From JBPOFM01 sp041391925 (lineage in GTDB: Bacteria; Bacteroidota; Bacteroidia; Flavobacteriales; Flavobacteriaceae), in NCBI GenBank assembly GCA_041391925.1, contig JAWKNA010000003.1:186001-250000 (forward strand): DNA of 64,000 nt, given 5' to 3'. The notes under the pieces are model-generated. The model was not told the DNA's origin. It searched no databases and worked only from the letters and a program-made list of their open reading frames with translations. This document shows, one piece after another, positions 36,851-44,945 of this stretch (position 1 is the stretch's first letter; each line of letters starts with the position of its first letter). Made by a program: the position numbers and the translations under genes.

Positions 36851-36884
36851 ATTGTCTGTCTGTTCGAGCGCAGTCGAGAACTAC
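36851..36884. repeat. Dispersed palindromic repeat, copy 1
   Basis: Contains TGTTCGAGCGCAGTCGAGAA. Read on the other strand it is TTCTCGACTGCGCTCGAACA, nearly the same as the element at 54716-54744. Short GTTCGAGCGCAGTCGAGAAC elements recur in flavobacterial intergenic DNA, from general memory. Confidence 0.75.
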
Positions 36885-36919
36885 ACAGATGTCAACTGCA
36901 CTCAATAACTTTACTTGAC

Positions 36920-37432
36920 TTATTTATCCAAAGCTGGAATACGAAGCACTTGCCCTGGATAGATCAAATTGGCATCCTTTAGCATAGGTTTATTGGCTTC
37001 AAAAATAACAGGGTATTTCAGCGCATTGCCATAATACGCTTTTGCAATTTTGCTTAAAGTATCGCCATTAACAACTGTATAGAATTTTGCTTCGGGCTCA
37101 ATGTGTTCTACCATCAGTTGGTCATCAACCGTTGCAATACCATGGGTGTTTCCAACTACCAACACCACCTTCTCTTTGGTGGCTTGGTCATAAGCCTTTC
37201 CTTCTACAGTGGCTTGGTCATCATCCACGGTAATTTTTAGATTTTCAACATTCAGTTGCAAATCCCGAATGGTTTGTTCCAATTGTCTAGCCGCTTGTTC
37301 TTCAGCTTTTAATTCATCCGCAGCAGTTTTAGCATTGGCAGCAGCTTTGGCTTTGGATTTTTCCTTTTCAGTTGTTGTTCCTATGCCAAATACTTTTGCA
37401 CCTGCATTTTTAATGAATGAAAATAATCCCAT
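36920..37432 (-). CDS. BON-LysM domain protein
   Basis: A 170-aa protein. Residues 20-60 are an Ala/Lys/Glu-rich helix, about 55-110 a BON domain (VTVDDDQATVEGKAYDQATK), and about 115-168 a LysM domain (YTVVNGDTLSKIAKAYYGNA ... YPGQVLRIP). No signal peptide. Same architecture as E. coli YgaU (Kbp), a cytoplasmic K+-binding protein, which makes K+ sensing a reasonable guess over peptidoglycan binding. Confidence 0.9.
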   Translation of the reverse strand: MGLFSFIKNAGAKVFGIGTTTEKEKSKAKAAANAKTAADELKAEEQAARQLEQTIRDLQLNVENLKITVDDDQATVEGKAYDQATKEKVVLVVGNTHGIATVDDQLMVEHIEPEAKFYTVVNGDTLSKIAKAYYGNALKYPVIFEANKPMLKDANLIYPGQVLRIPALDK

Positions 37433-37526
37433 GATATGTTGTTTTAGAGTTCATTGTGATAAGAAACGAAGCTAACCGAAAAACAAGAAATCTCTTCCCT
37501 CAATCCATACTAATGATAGCCTAAAA

Positions 37527-37563
37527 GAAAACGCCCACCTAAAATGAATCGGATGAGCGTTTC
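37527..37563 (-). terminator. Possible terminator of the lipoprotein gene
   Basis: GAAAACGC and GCGTTTC pair around a long loop just past the minus-strand stop at 37589. Low certainty because the loop is 22 bases. Confidence 0.35.
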
Positions 37564-37588
37564 TCGAAACTAAATAACCAACCAAAAT

Positions 37589-38536
37589 CTAGCTTCTTTC
37601 GTTTGTGCGTGGATTGTCTTTTTTCTCTGTTTTTTGTTTACGCTTTTTAGGCTCTGTCGTTGTTTTCGTGATGTCGCCTTTCGTATTGCTTTCTCTCAAA
37701 TATTGGATGTAACCTCGTCCTGTAAACTCATAAGTGGTTCCAGAAGCTGGGTGGTACAATTCAATTCTCTGGTCATTGATAACGCTCAATTCAAAGTGTT
37801 CATTGTCGAAAAAGTCATAATCTAATGTTAATGTTTTTAGGTACATGTTCCCTGAAATGTTTCCGACGCCATACACGCCTGTATAATCCCAATAAATAGC
37901 GGAAGGATTGCCAATGTTCACATCTTGTGAGCTTCTAAAAGTGGAATCATTGCCTCCAGCCAAAAACTGAAGATAGTTTTCGTTGTCAAACTCATTGATG
38001 GCTCCCATTTGACTTGTATAGGTTTTCTCCCAGGCTTCATATTCCTGCAAGAAATAATGGATATTGTCATAGAACACATAGTCATAATCAAACGTAGAAC
38101 GTTGGTAGCCATGCAAGAAATAGGACGTGTCATTAAATGGGTTGTAAAGTTCTATCGTATTGTTATTGACTTGATACACATCAAAGGATTGATAGCCATC
38201 AATATCATGATAGACGTCCAATATCATATCGTAAGCATCATAATCGCCTACAGGAATTCCAAATCCATTGCCTTGGCTTCCAAAGCCAACCAAATTATTA
38301 TTGGCATACAACGTTCCATTTCTAAAAGAAAGGGTAAATGCTATCTGCAAAAACGGCGTTTCACCATACCCAACCGTTTGGTTGATATCCACATACCACA
38401 ATTCATAGGAACTCAATAACTGGTTCAAAGAAATGGATGGTTCTGGATAATAATCATCCACAATCACCTCTCTATGGCAAGCGGTAAATAACACTGCGAC
38501 AAGCGCAAATCCGAATAGTAGTTTTAAAGTCTTCAT
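37589..38536 (-). CDS. Uncharacterised lipoprotein
   Basis: A 315-aa protein with a lipobox LFTAC (lipid-modified Cys20) after MKTLKLLFGFALVAV. The body is rich in Tyr/Asp/Asn and contains two similar halves (TLYANNNLVGFGSQGNGFG ... DVYQVNNNTIELYNPFNDTS; GNISGNMYLKTLTL ... VINDQRIELYHPASGTTYEF), suggesting a duplicated beta domain. The last 35 residues are a highly charged Lys/Thr/Glu tail (TTTEPKKRKQKTEKKDNPRT). Function not recognised. Confidence 0.8.
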   Translation of the reverse strand: MKTLKLLFGFALVAVLFTACHREVIVDDYYPEPSISLNQLLSSYELWYVDINQTVGYGETPFLQIAFTLSFRNGTLYANNNLVGFGSQGNGFGIPVGDYDAYDMILDVYHDIDGYQSFDVYQVNNNTIELYNPFNDTSYFLHGYQRSTFDYDYVFYDNIHYFLQEYEAWEKTYTSQMGAINEFDNENYLQFLAGGNDSTFRSSQDVNIGNPSAIYWDYTGVYGVGNISGNMYLKTLTLDYDFFDNEHFELSVINDQRIELYHPASGTTYEFTGRGYIQYLRESNTKGDITKTTTEPKKRKQKTEKKDNPRTNERS

Positions 38537-38636
38537 AATCCAACAATTTTAGGGTTATTGATAAGCAAGTTTCAAAACACGTGCCAAAATTCTAAACGCC
38601 TAAAATCCTGATGCTTCCAAAGACTTAAATTTTACG

Positions 38637-38644
38637 TATTTTTG
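38637..38644 (+). promoter_or_regulatory. Candidate -7 element of gpsA
   Basis: TATTTTTG fits TAnnTTTG, 25 bp before the gpsA start; no clear -33 match. Confidence 0.45.
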
Positions 38645-38669
38645 AAATAATTAATTCATATTAAAAATA

Positions 38670-39671
38670 ATGGGGAAGCCAATAAAATATGCTGTTTTTG
38701 GGTCTGGAAGTTGGGCAACGGCCATCGTGAAAATGCTTTGCGAAAATCTGGACGAAGTAGGATGGTATATGCGAAGTGTGTACATCAAAGAACACTTGCT
38801 CAAAGAACAGCACAATCCAAGTTATTTAAGTTCTGTGGAGTTTAAACCTCAACAATTGAAGTTGAGCAACGATATTAATGAAATTGCCGACTATGCTGAT
38901 GTATTGATTTTTGTCATTCCCTCGGCATTCATCCATTCAGAATTGGAAAAAATAACCGTGGACGTCAAAGATAAAATCATTGTCTCGGCGGTCAAAGGCA
39001 TCATGCCAGAATCCGGAAAACTGGTGGGCGAACATTTCCATGATGTGTATAACGTCCCGTTTGAAAACATCGCAGTCATAGCAGGTCCTTGCCACGCAGA
39101 GGAAGTCGCTTTGGAACGTTTGTCCTATCTCACGATTTCCTGTGCCGATGAATCCAAAGCCAAGGAAATTGCCAAAAAACTGTCCAGCGATTACATCAAA
39201 ACCACCACCAGCGATGATATCATAGGTATGGAATATGCCGTGATGCTCAAAAACATCTACGCCATTGCATCCGGCATCGCACACGGTTTAGGTTATGGTG
39301 ATAACTTTCAAAGTGTATTGATGAGCAATGCCATTCGCGAAATGAAACGTTTCATCAAAAAGATGCACAAAATGAAACGCAACATCAACGATTCAGCCTA
39401 TCTGGGCGATTTATTGGTAACAGGATATTCCGTCTTTTCCAGAAACCGAATGTTCGGAAACATGATTGGAAAAGGCTACACCGTAAAATCAGCCCAGATG
39501 GAAATGAGCATGGTGGCAGAAGGCTATTATGCCACCAAAAGCGCCTTCAAACTCAACGAGAAAAACAAGAAGAAAACCAAACTGCCCATCATCAATGCCG
39601 TCTATGATATTCTATATGAAGGCAAAGACCCAAAAAGCACCTTTAAGAAATTGACGGAGAAGCTGAATTGA
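38670..39671 (+). CDS. gpsA: NAD(P)-dependent glycerol-3-phosphate dehydrogenase
   Basis: A 333-aa cytosolic enzyme reducing dihydroxyacetone phosphate to sn-glycerol 3-phosphate for phospholipid synthesis. NAD loop VFGSGSWATAIVK, catalytic Lys region AVKGIMPESG, IAGPCHAEEVALE, and the C-terminal helix with VMLKNIYAIASGIAHGLGYG. Normal length. A 21-bp minisatellite starts 33 bp after its stop. Confidence 0.96.
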   Translation: MGKPIKYAVFGSGSWATAIVKMLCENLDEVGWYMRSVYIKEHLLKEQHNPSYLSSVEFKPQQLKLSNDINEIADYADVLIFVIPSAFIHSELEKITVDVKDKIIVSAVKGIMPESGKLVGEHFHDVYNVPFENIAVIAGPCHAEEVALERLSYLTISCADESKAKEIAKKLSSDYIKTTTSDDIIGMEYAVMLKNIYAIASGIAHGLGYGDNFQSVLMSNAIREMKRFIKKMHKMKRNINDSAYLGDLLVTGYSVFSRNRMFGNMIGKGYTVKSAQMEMSMVAEGYYATKSAFKLNEKNKKKTKLPIINAVYDILYEGKDPKSTFKKLTEKLN

Positions 39672-39703
39672 TACATTCCTGCGTAGATAGGACTCTACCA
39701 AAT

Positions 39704-39934
39704 TTTACGCAGAGACGTTCTACTTTATTGCAAAGCTGTTCTGCCTTTACCCACAGCCGTTCCAAAGTTTCGCACTCCTGTTCTCCTTTTACGCAGAGCC
39801 GTTCCAGAGTTCCACACTCGCGTTCTAGGTTTACGCACAGCCGTTCCAAAGTTCCGCATTCGCGTTCTCCCTTTACGCAGAGTCGTTCCATCTTTACGCA
39901 GAGGCGTTCCAGTTTTACGCAGAGCTGTTCCACC
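39704..39934. repeat. Eleven-unit 21-bp minisatellite
   Basis: Eleven consecutive 21-bp units fill 231 bp exactly. The main unit is TTTACGCAGAGCCGTTCCAN; a second form (GTTCCGCATTCGCGTTCTCC) alternates with it in the middle, giving a 42-bp higher-order period. Because 21 is a multiple of three, long frames stay open on both strands: plus gives FTQSRS-type heptads, minus gives LERLCVK-type heptads. Neither has an ATG start (plus TTG, minus GTG) or a clear ribosome site, so I call it a repeat and not a gene. Confidence 0.9.
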
Positions 39935-40002
39935 TCACTTTAAAACATTGAAAATTAAATTCCTGAAAAATCAAGTTGTTTTTTACCCCTATCTTGATTT
40001 AT

Positions 40003-40019
40003 ACCAAGTCAAACTTGGT
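40003..40019. repeat. Short inverted repeat
   Basis: ACCAAGT-CAA-ACTTGGT is a perfect 7-bp hairpin downstream of the minus-strand gene ending at 40069. It may stop that transcript, though it lacks a good T run. Confidence 0.5.
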
Positions 40020-40068
40020 CTATACGTAAGGTACAACCGTAAAGATGTTGCCCCATTCACGCAGGCTA

Positions 40069-40464
40069 CTACTTCACCATAACCCCTTTAACATCCATCA
40101 AAGGAATGGTCTGCAACGCTCGTTCGTTAATCGTGTTTTTCCTAAACAGATAAGTTTTTTCAAACATTTGGTTACCCTCAAAAAATGTGACTTTAAATTC
40201 ATTGTTAAGGGCTAATAATTCTTCTTGCATCAACTCAATTTTGGCATAACTTTTCTTTGGAAGGACATCGAGTTTTTTACGAAAGATGGAGGTCATTTTT
40301 TTATCCGAATAACCGCTAGTCACAATCAGCACAACTTCCAAGTCCACATCCTTGTCATTGATGATATAAGCATTCCAATCTTGCGTCTTATACATGTCAT
40401 TGTACTCATGCACGACGGCTACATACACACCTTCAACCTTCGGAATTTGGATATCTTTCTTCAT
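40069..40464 (-). CDS. Conserved flavobacterial hypothetical protein
   Basis: A 131-aa soluble protein beginning MKKDIQIPKVEGVYVAVVHE and ending NTINERALQTIPLMDVKGVM. I recall close relatives across Bacteroidota with the same opening and the same NTINERAL motif, with no established function. Predicted all-beta. Divergent from the S9 peptidase gene. Confidence 0.8.
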   Translation of the reverse strand: MKKDIQIPKVEGVYVAVVHEYNDMYKTQDWNAYIINDKDVDLEVVLIVTSGYSDKKMTSIFRKKLDVLPKKSYAKIELMQEELLALNNEFKVTFFEGNQMFEKTYLFRKNTINERALQTIPLMDVKGVMVK

Positions 40465-40539
40465 CTTATTTTTTGCTTCCCTAGAAAAACTTTATTTTAG
40501 ACAAAAATAAATTCTTTTGACCAAGTAGCAATCATACCC

Positions 40540-42897
40540 ATGAAACAACTTACATTAATCCTGCTTTTAGCGGTTACTTTCGGTTTCTCTCAAACGGAAA
40601 ATCAATCATCACTTACCATTGACCAAATCATGCAAGGTGAAGACTTTGTGGGTTATCTTCCCGAAAACATCCGATGGTCCGACGATAGCAAAGCCATTTA
40701 TTTTAGTTGGAATCCTGATAAGGACACCATTCGTTCTACGTATGAGGTAAATATCAATAGCAAACAAATAAAAAAGCGCTCTTTTGAAGATTTAAAAAAC
40801 ACATCTAGCTCTGGAGAATTTTCAAAAGACCATCAATGGAAAGTCTATGATAAAGAAGGGGATTTGTTTTTAATGAACAACTCTACATTCACATCAAAAC
40901 GCATTACAAACACCTTGGGAAGAGAATCGAATCCACAATTTTCCGGTGACCAAAAATCCATCATCTATCAACAAGAGGATAACTTGTTTCAATGGAATAT
41001 TGCAGAAGGAACAACAACCCAACTGACCGATTTTAAAAATGGAAAAGAAAAATCAGACCCCAAGCCTAACGAGCAGGACCAATGGCTGAAAGATGATGCG
41101 TTCAAAAATTCAAACATTCTCGGCAAACGGAAAGATGAAACAGATGCTCAAAAATACCGACGCGAACAAACACGGTTTGAACGACCAGAAACTATTTATA
41201 CAGGTGATAAAAAAATAGCGAGTTTAAACATTTCACCCGATTTAAAGTACGTCGTTTACCGCTTATACACAGCTCCAAATGATAAAAACACCAACGTCCC
41301 AAATTACGTCACCGAAAGTGGTTACACGACCGATTTAAACGCCAGGCCAAAAGTAGGAAGCGAGCAATATACCTACGAGTCTTGGATTTTCAACTTGAAA
41401 ACCGGTACACATTATCAAATAAAAACCGATAACATTGAAGGCATAAAGGACAAACCAAAATTCCTAAAAGAGTATGCTGAAAACCCTTCCGAATACAAAG
41501 ATGAATATGAAACTCCAAGAGAGGTTGAGATTAGCAATCCTATCTTTTCTGATGACGGAAAAGCGGTTGTAAACATTACCTCATCCGATAACAAAGACCG
41601 TTGGATAATGACAGTAAATCTATCCGATGGAAGTTTGAAATTGATAGACCATCAGCATGATGATGCTTGGATTGGTGGTCCGGGAATCGGGTGGTTTTCT
41701 AATGGCGTGATAGGTTGGCTGGACAACGAAACCATTTGGTTTAAATCAGAAAAAACAGGCTATGCACATTTGTATTCAGCCAATGTCAATTCAGGTAAAA
41801 CCAAAGCCTTAACAGAAGGGAAATTTGAAATTTTGGATGTCGAATTATCAAAAGACAAAAAAACATTTTACATAACGAGCAATAAGGTAAGTCCACACGA
41901 ACAACACTTTTATCATTTACCTACAGCTGGAGGAAAAATGACTCAAATCACCTCTAAAAAAGGTGGTCATGAAGTCACAGTATCTCCAGATGAAAAACAG
42001 TTGGCCATTCGCTATTCCTATACCAACAAACCTTGGGAATTGTATGTAATGCCTAACAAGGCAGGTGCTGAAATGACCCAATTAACTCATTCCACCACCA
42101 AAGATTTTGAATCTTATGATTGGATAGATTCTGAAATCATCCATTTTACAGCGAGAGATGGAGTAAGTGTGCCTGCAACGCTTTATAAACCTTCGGCAGA
42201 AAAGAAAAATGGTGCTGCGGTGATTTTTGTTCATGGTGCTGGCTATTTACAAAATGTGCATTATTGGTGGCCATCTTATTTCAGGGAATATATGTTTCAC
42301 AACATCTTAGTTGATAATGGTTATACCGTGTTGGCCATCGACTATAGAGCTAGTTCTGGCTATGGTCGCGATTGGCGAACAGGTATCTACAGACATATGG
42401 GTGGAAAAGATTTGGACGACCAAGTGGATGGCGCCAAATACTTGGTTGAACGACAGGGCATCGATAAAAATCGAATGGGAATTTATGGTGGCTCTTACGG
42501 TGGCTTTATGACTTTGATGGCGATGTTCAATTCCCCAGATACGTTTAAAAGCGGTGCTGCTTTGCGCTCTGTAACTGATTGGGCGCATTACAATCATGGT
42601 TATACAGCCAATATCTTGAATACACCTGTTGATGACCCAAAAGCGTATGAACAAAGTTCTCCAATTTATTTTGCTGAAGGATTAAAAGGCAACCTTCTGA
42701 TGCTTCATGGTATGATTGATACGAATGTTCATTTTCAAGATATTGTGCGTTTGTCACAGCGTTTGATTGAATTGAAAAAGGAAAATTGGGAATTGGCCGT
42801 GTTTCCAATGGAAGACCACGGCTTTGTAGAAAGCTCCAGTTGGTCTGATGAATACCGACGTATTTTTAAATTGTTTCAGGAGACATTAAGGAAATAG
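40540..42897 (+). CDS. S9 family peptidase (dipeptidyl-peptidase IV-like)
   Basis: A 785-aa exported prolyl-oligopeptidase-family enzyme: signal peptide MKQLTLILLLAVTFGFSQ, an N-terminal beta-propeller (about 30-530) and an alpha/beta-hydrolase domain. Catalytic triad Ser652 (YGGSYGGFM), Asp727 (MIDTNVHF), His760 (MEDHGF). It should release dipeptides or small peptides from the N-terminus of oligopeptides in the periplasm. Stands alone. Confidence 0.93.
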   Translation: MKQLTLILLLAVTFGFSQTENQSSLTIDQIMQGEDFVGYLPENIRWSDDSKAIYFSWNPDKDTIRSTYEVNINSKQIKKRSFEDLKNTSSSGEFSKDHQWKVYDKEGDLFLMNNSTFTSKRITNTLGRESNPQFSGDQKSIIYQQEDNLFQWNIAEGTTTQLTDFKNGKEKSDPKPNEQDQWLKDDAFKNSNILGKRKDETDAQKYRREQTRFERPETIYTGDKKIASLNISPDLKYVVYRLYTAPNDKNTNVPNYVTESGYTTDLNARPKVGSEQYTYESWIFNLKTGTHYQIKTDNIEGIKDKPKFLKEYAENPSEYKDEYETPREVEISNPIFSDDGKAVVNITSSDNKDRWIMTVNLSDGSLKLIDHQHDDAWIGGPGIGWFSNGVIGWLDNETIWFKSEKTGYAHLYSANVNSGKTKALTEGKFEILDVELSKDKKTFYITSNKVSPHEQHFYHLPTAGGKMTQITSKKGGHEVTVSPDEKQLAIRYSYTNKPWELYVMPNKAGAEMTQLTHSTTKDFESYDWIDSEIIHFTARDGVSVPATLYKPSAEKKNGAAVIFVHGAGYLQNVHYWWPSYFREYMFHNILVDNGYTVLAIDYRASSGYGRDWRTGIYRHMGGKDLDDQVDGAKYLVERQGIDKNRMGIYGGSYGGFMTLMAMFNSPDTFKSGAALRSVTDWAHYNHGYTANILNTPVDDPKAYEQSSPIYFAEGLKGNLLMLHGMIDTNVHFQDIVRLSQRLIELKKENWELAVFPMEDHGFVESSSWSDEYRRIFKLFQETLRK

Positions 42898-42911
42898 TAT
42901 CTCTATGTATT

Positions 42912-43523
42912 CTACATCATATAAGGATTTGAATAACCTTCAGAAACGATGCCTTTCAAATTGTACACAATCAAATGATTCAAGAGTTCGTGATTGCTAT
43001 AAATATCAAAGAGATTGTTGTTCTTGAAAGCAATTTCTTCAAACCGTTTAAAATATAGCTCACAAAATAAATTCAGGTTTACTTCAGGTTTGATAATGCC
43101 TGCTGACTTCGCTTCCACTAAAAGATTGTAGATAGTTGTTTGTGTAAAACTATCCCTATAATCATCAAAAACGGTATTCGCTTTTGGATAATATTTTTTC
43201 AACCCGAATATAAAGGATGGTTTGAAGTTTTTTAGATGCTCAAAACCTTTTTGATAAATTAAAATGATGCTGGTAATGGGTTCGTTTTGTGATGCGACAA
43301 TAGTTTGAATATCATCTTTAAAATTTTCAATTAAAAAGATGACACTTTCAGCCACTAAATCTTCTTTGCTTTCAAAATACTTGTAAATCGTTTTTTTGGA
43401 AATTCCAAGCTCGTTGGCCAACTCATCCATCGTAAAACGCTTGCTGCCAAACTTGGTGAAGTTGGTCACAGAACATTTTAAAACGTCTTGTTTATCGGTC
43501 ACTTTAATTTCAATTATTTCCAA
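42912..43523 (-). CDS. TetR/AcrR family regulator at the 3' end of the RND operon
   Basis: A 203-aa protein with N-terminal HTH FTMDELANELGISKKTIYKY FESKEDL and a C-terminal ligand domain. The longest frame starts at TTG 43523 and overlaps the outer-membrane-factor stop by 10 bp; a GTG at 43502 gives the length usual for this family. It is the last gene of a five-gene efflux operon, so it is likely made with the pump and feeds back on it or on another target. Confidence 0.9.
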   Translation of the reverse strand: MEIIEIKVTDKQDVLKCSVTNFTKFGSKRFTMDELANELGISKKTIYKYFESKEDLVAESVIFLIENFKDDIQTIVASQNEPITSIILIYQKGFEHLKNFKPSFIFGLKKYYPKANTVFDDYRDSFTQTTIYNLLVEAKSAGIIKPEVNLNLFCELYFKRFEEIAFKNNNLFDIYSNHELLNHLIVYNLKGIVSEGYSNPYMM

Positions 43524-44941
43524 CCGCCACCAAGGGCTTCATACAAATCCACAATAGACAATAATTGTTGCAATTTGCTGTCAACGACGTTCAATTCGGC
43601 ACTTAAGGCGCTTTGTCTTGCGGTCAATAAATCGAGATAATTGGCATACCCATTTTTCAACAATTCATTGGAATTGCTTTCGGCATTCCGCAAGGCTTCT
43701 ACTTCAAGCTCGCGATATTCGAACTTTTTGGTTTCTTGATTATAGGAATACAATGCATTGGAGACTTCATTGCCAGCAACCAAAAGTGAACGTTTGAATT
43801 CTAACAAAGCTTGCTCTTGTTGAGCGTCTGCCACTTCTTTTTGTGTTCTAATTCTTCTTTGATTGAAAATTGGTTGAGTGACACCTCCAACAATGGTTGC
43901 AAACAACGAACCTGTATCGAATAACTTATCCACATCCAAACTTTGAAGTCCACCTGATGCCGATAGTGTCAACGAAGGATAAAAATTGCTTCGGGCTACA
44001 TTGGTCAATTCAAAAGCCTCCACCAAACCATATTCAGCGGCAATCACATCGGGACGGTTTCTCAATAAGGTAGCTGGAACGCCCAATTTCAATTCAGATT
44101 CCAACTGTTGGTCTTCCAAAATACCACGTTCATAATGCTGCGGTCCTTTTCCCAATAAAATACTCATCGTATTTTCTGTTTGAAAGATGGCCGTTTCCAA
44201 ATCCACCTCCAAGGCTCTGGCATTATTGTACTGTGCGATATTTTGGTCTACCGCAACTTGCGTCACTTGCCCAGCATCTTTCAACGCCTGAATCGTAGTA
44301 ACGCTGCTATCCCTAACTGTGACACTACTTTTTGTGATTTCCAATTGTGCGTCCAAAGACACCAATTGATAATAGGTGGAAGCTATATCAGCAATCAATC
44401 GTGTTTTTACCGCTTGATGTGCCGCCTCACTTTGCAAATAACTGGCTTCAAAAGCGCGTTTATTGCTTCTTATCTTACCCCAAATATCCGCTTCCCAAGA
44501 CAAATCTCCAGATACTTCAAACTGGTCTACATGGTCCGTACCGAGTCCGCTTAAAATCGCACCCTGCTGTCCATTTTCCGATAAATATGAACGGGATGCT
44601 GTAGCGCCTCCAGAGATTGATGGCAAGTAACCCGCTTTTCCTTGTTTGACATACGCTTCGGCTGCCAACATTTGTTGGATTGCCACACGGATATCAATGT
44701 TGTTCTGTAGACCTTCTTCAATGTATCCAATTAAATATGGGTCGGTAAATAGGTCTTTCCAAGACACATCTGCCATGGACAGGCTATCAGTCGGCAATTG
44801 GTCTGTTCTGAATAGATTTTGGGTTTCTTCAAATTGCGGTCGTTCATAATCTTTGGCGACGAAACAACTCTGTAGTGTAAAAGCGGATACTACCAGAATA
44901 AGTCCCAGTTGAAATCTTCTATGTTTTATAATTGAATTCAT
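43514..44941 (-). CDS. RND efflux outer membrane lipoprotein (TolC/NodT type)
   Basis: A 475-aa outer membrane factor from ATG 44941, 5 bases after the RND stop; a frame to 44956 overlaps that gene. Signal and lipobox FTLQSC; two OEP domains with typical helices (ATASRSYLSENGQQG, NNIDIRVAIQQMLAAEAYVK, NRPDVIAAEYGLVEAFELTN). It forms the outer-membrane tunnel of the tripartite pump encoded upstream. Confidence 0.93.
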   Translation of the reverse strand: MNSIIKHRRFQLGLILVVSAFTLQSCFVAKDYERPQFEETQNLFRTDQLPTDSLSMADVSWKDLFTDPYLIGYIEEGLQNNIDIRVAIQQMLAAEAYVKQGKAGYLPSISGGATASRSYLSENGQQGAILSGLGTDHVDQFEVSGDLSWEADIWGKIRSNKRAFEASYLQSEAAHQAVKTRLIADIASTYYQLVSLDAQLEITKSSVTVRDSSVTTIQALKDAGQVTQVAVDQNIAQYNNARALEVDLETAIFQTENTMSILLGKGPQHYERGILEDQQLESELKLGVPATLLRNRPDVIAAEYGLVEAFELTNVARSNFYPSLTLSASGGLQSLDVDKLFDTGSLFATIVGGVTQPIFNQRRIRTQKEVADAQQEQALLEFKRSLLVAGNEVSNALYSYNQETKKFEYRELEVEALRNAESNSNELLKNGYANYLDLLTARQSALSAELNVVDSKLQQLLSIVDLYEALGGGWK

Positions 44942-44945
44942 ATAA

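Noticed and set aside
39643..39943. Overlapping plus and minus ORFs in the 21-bp repeat as genes
   Set aside because: Both depend on the repeat period, use TTG or GTG starts, and have no ribosome site or non-repeat domain.
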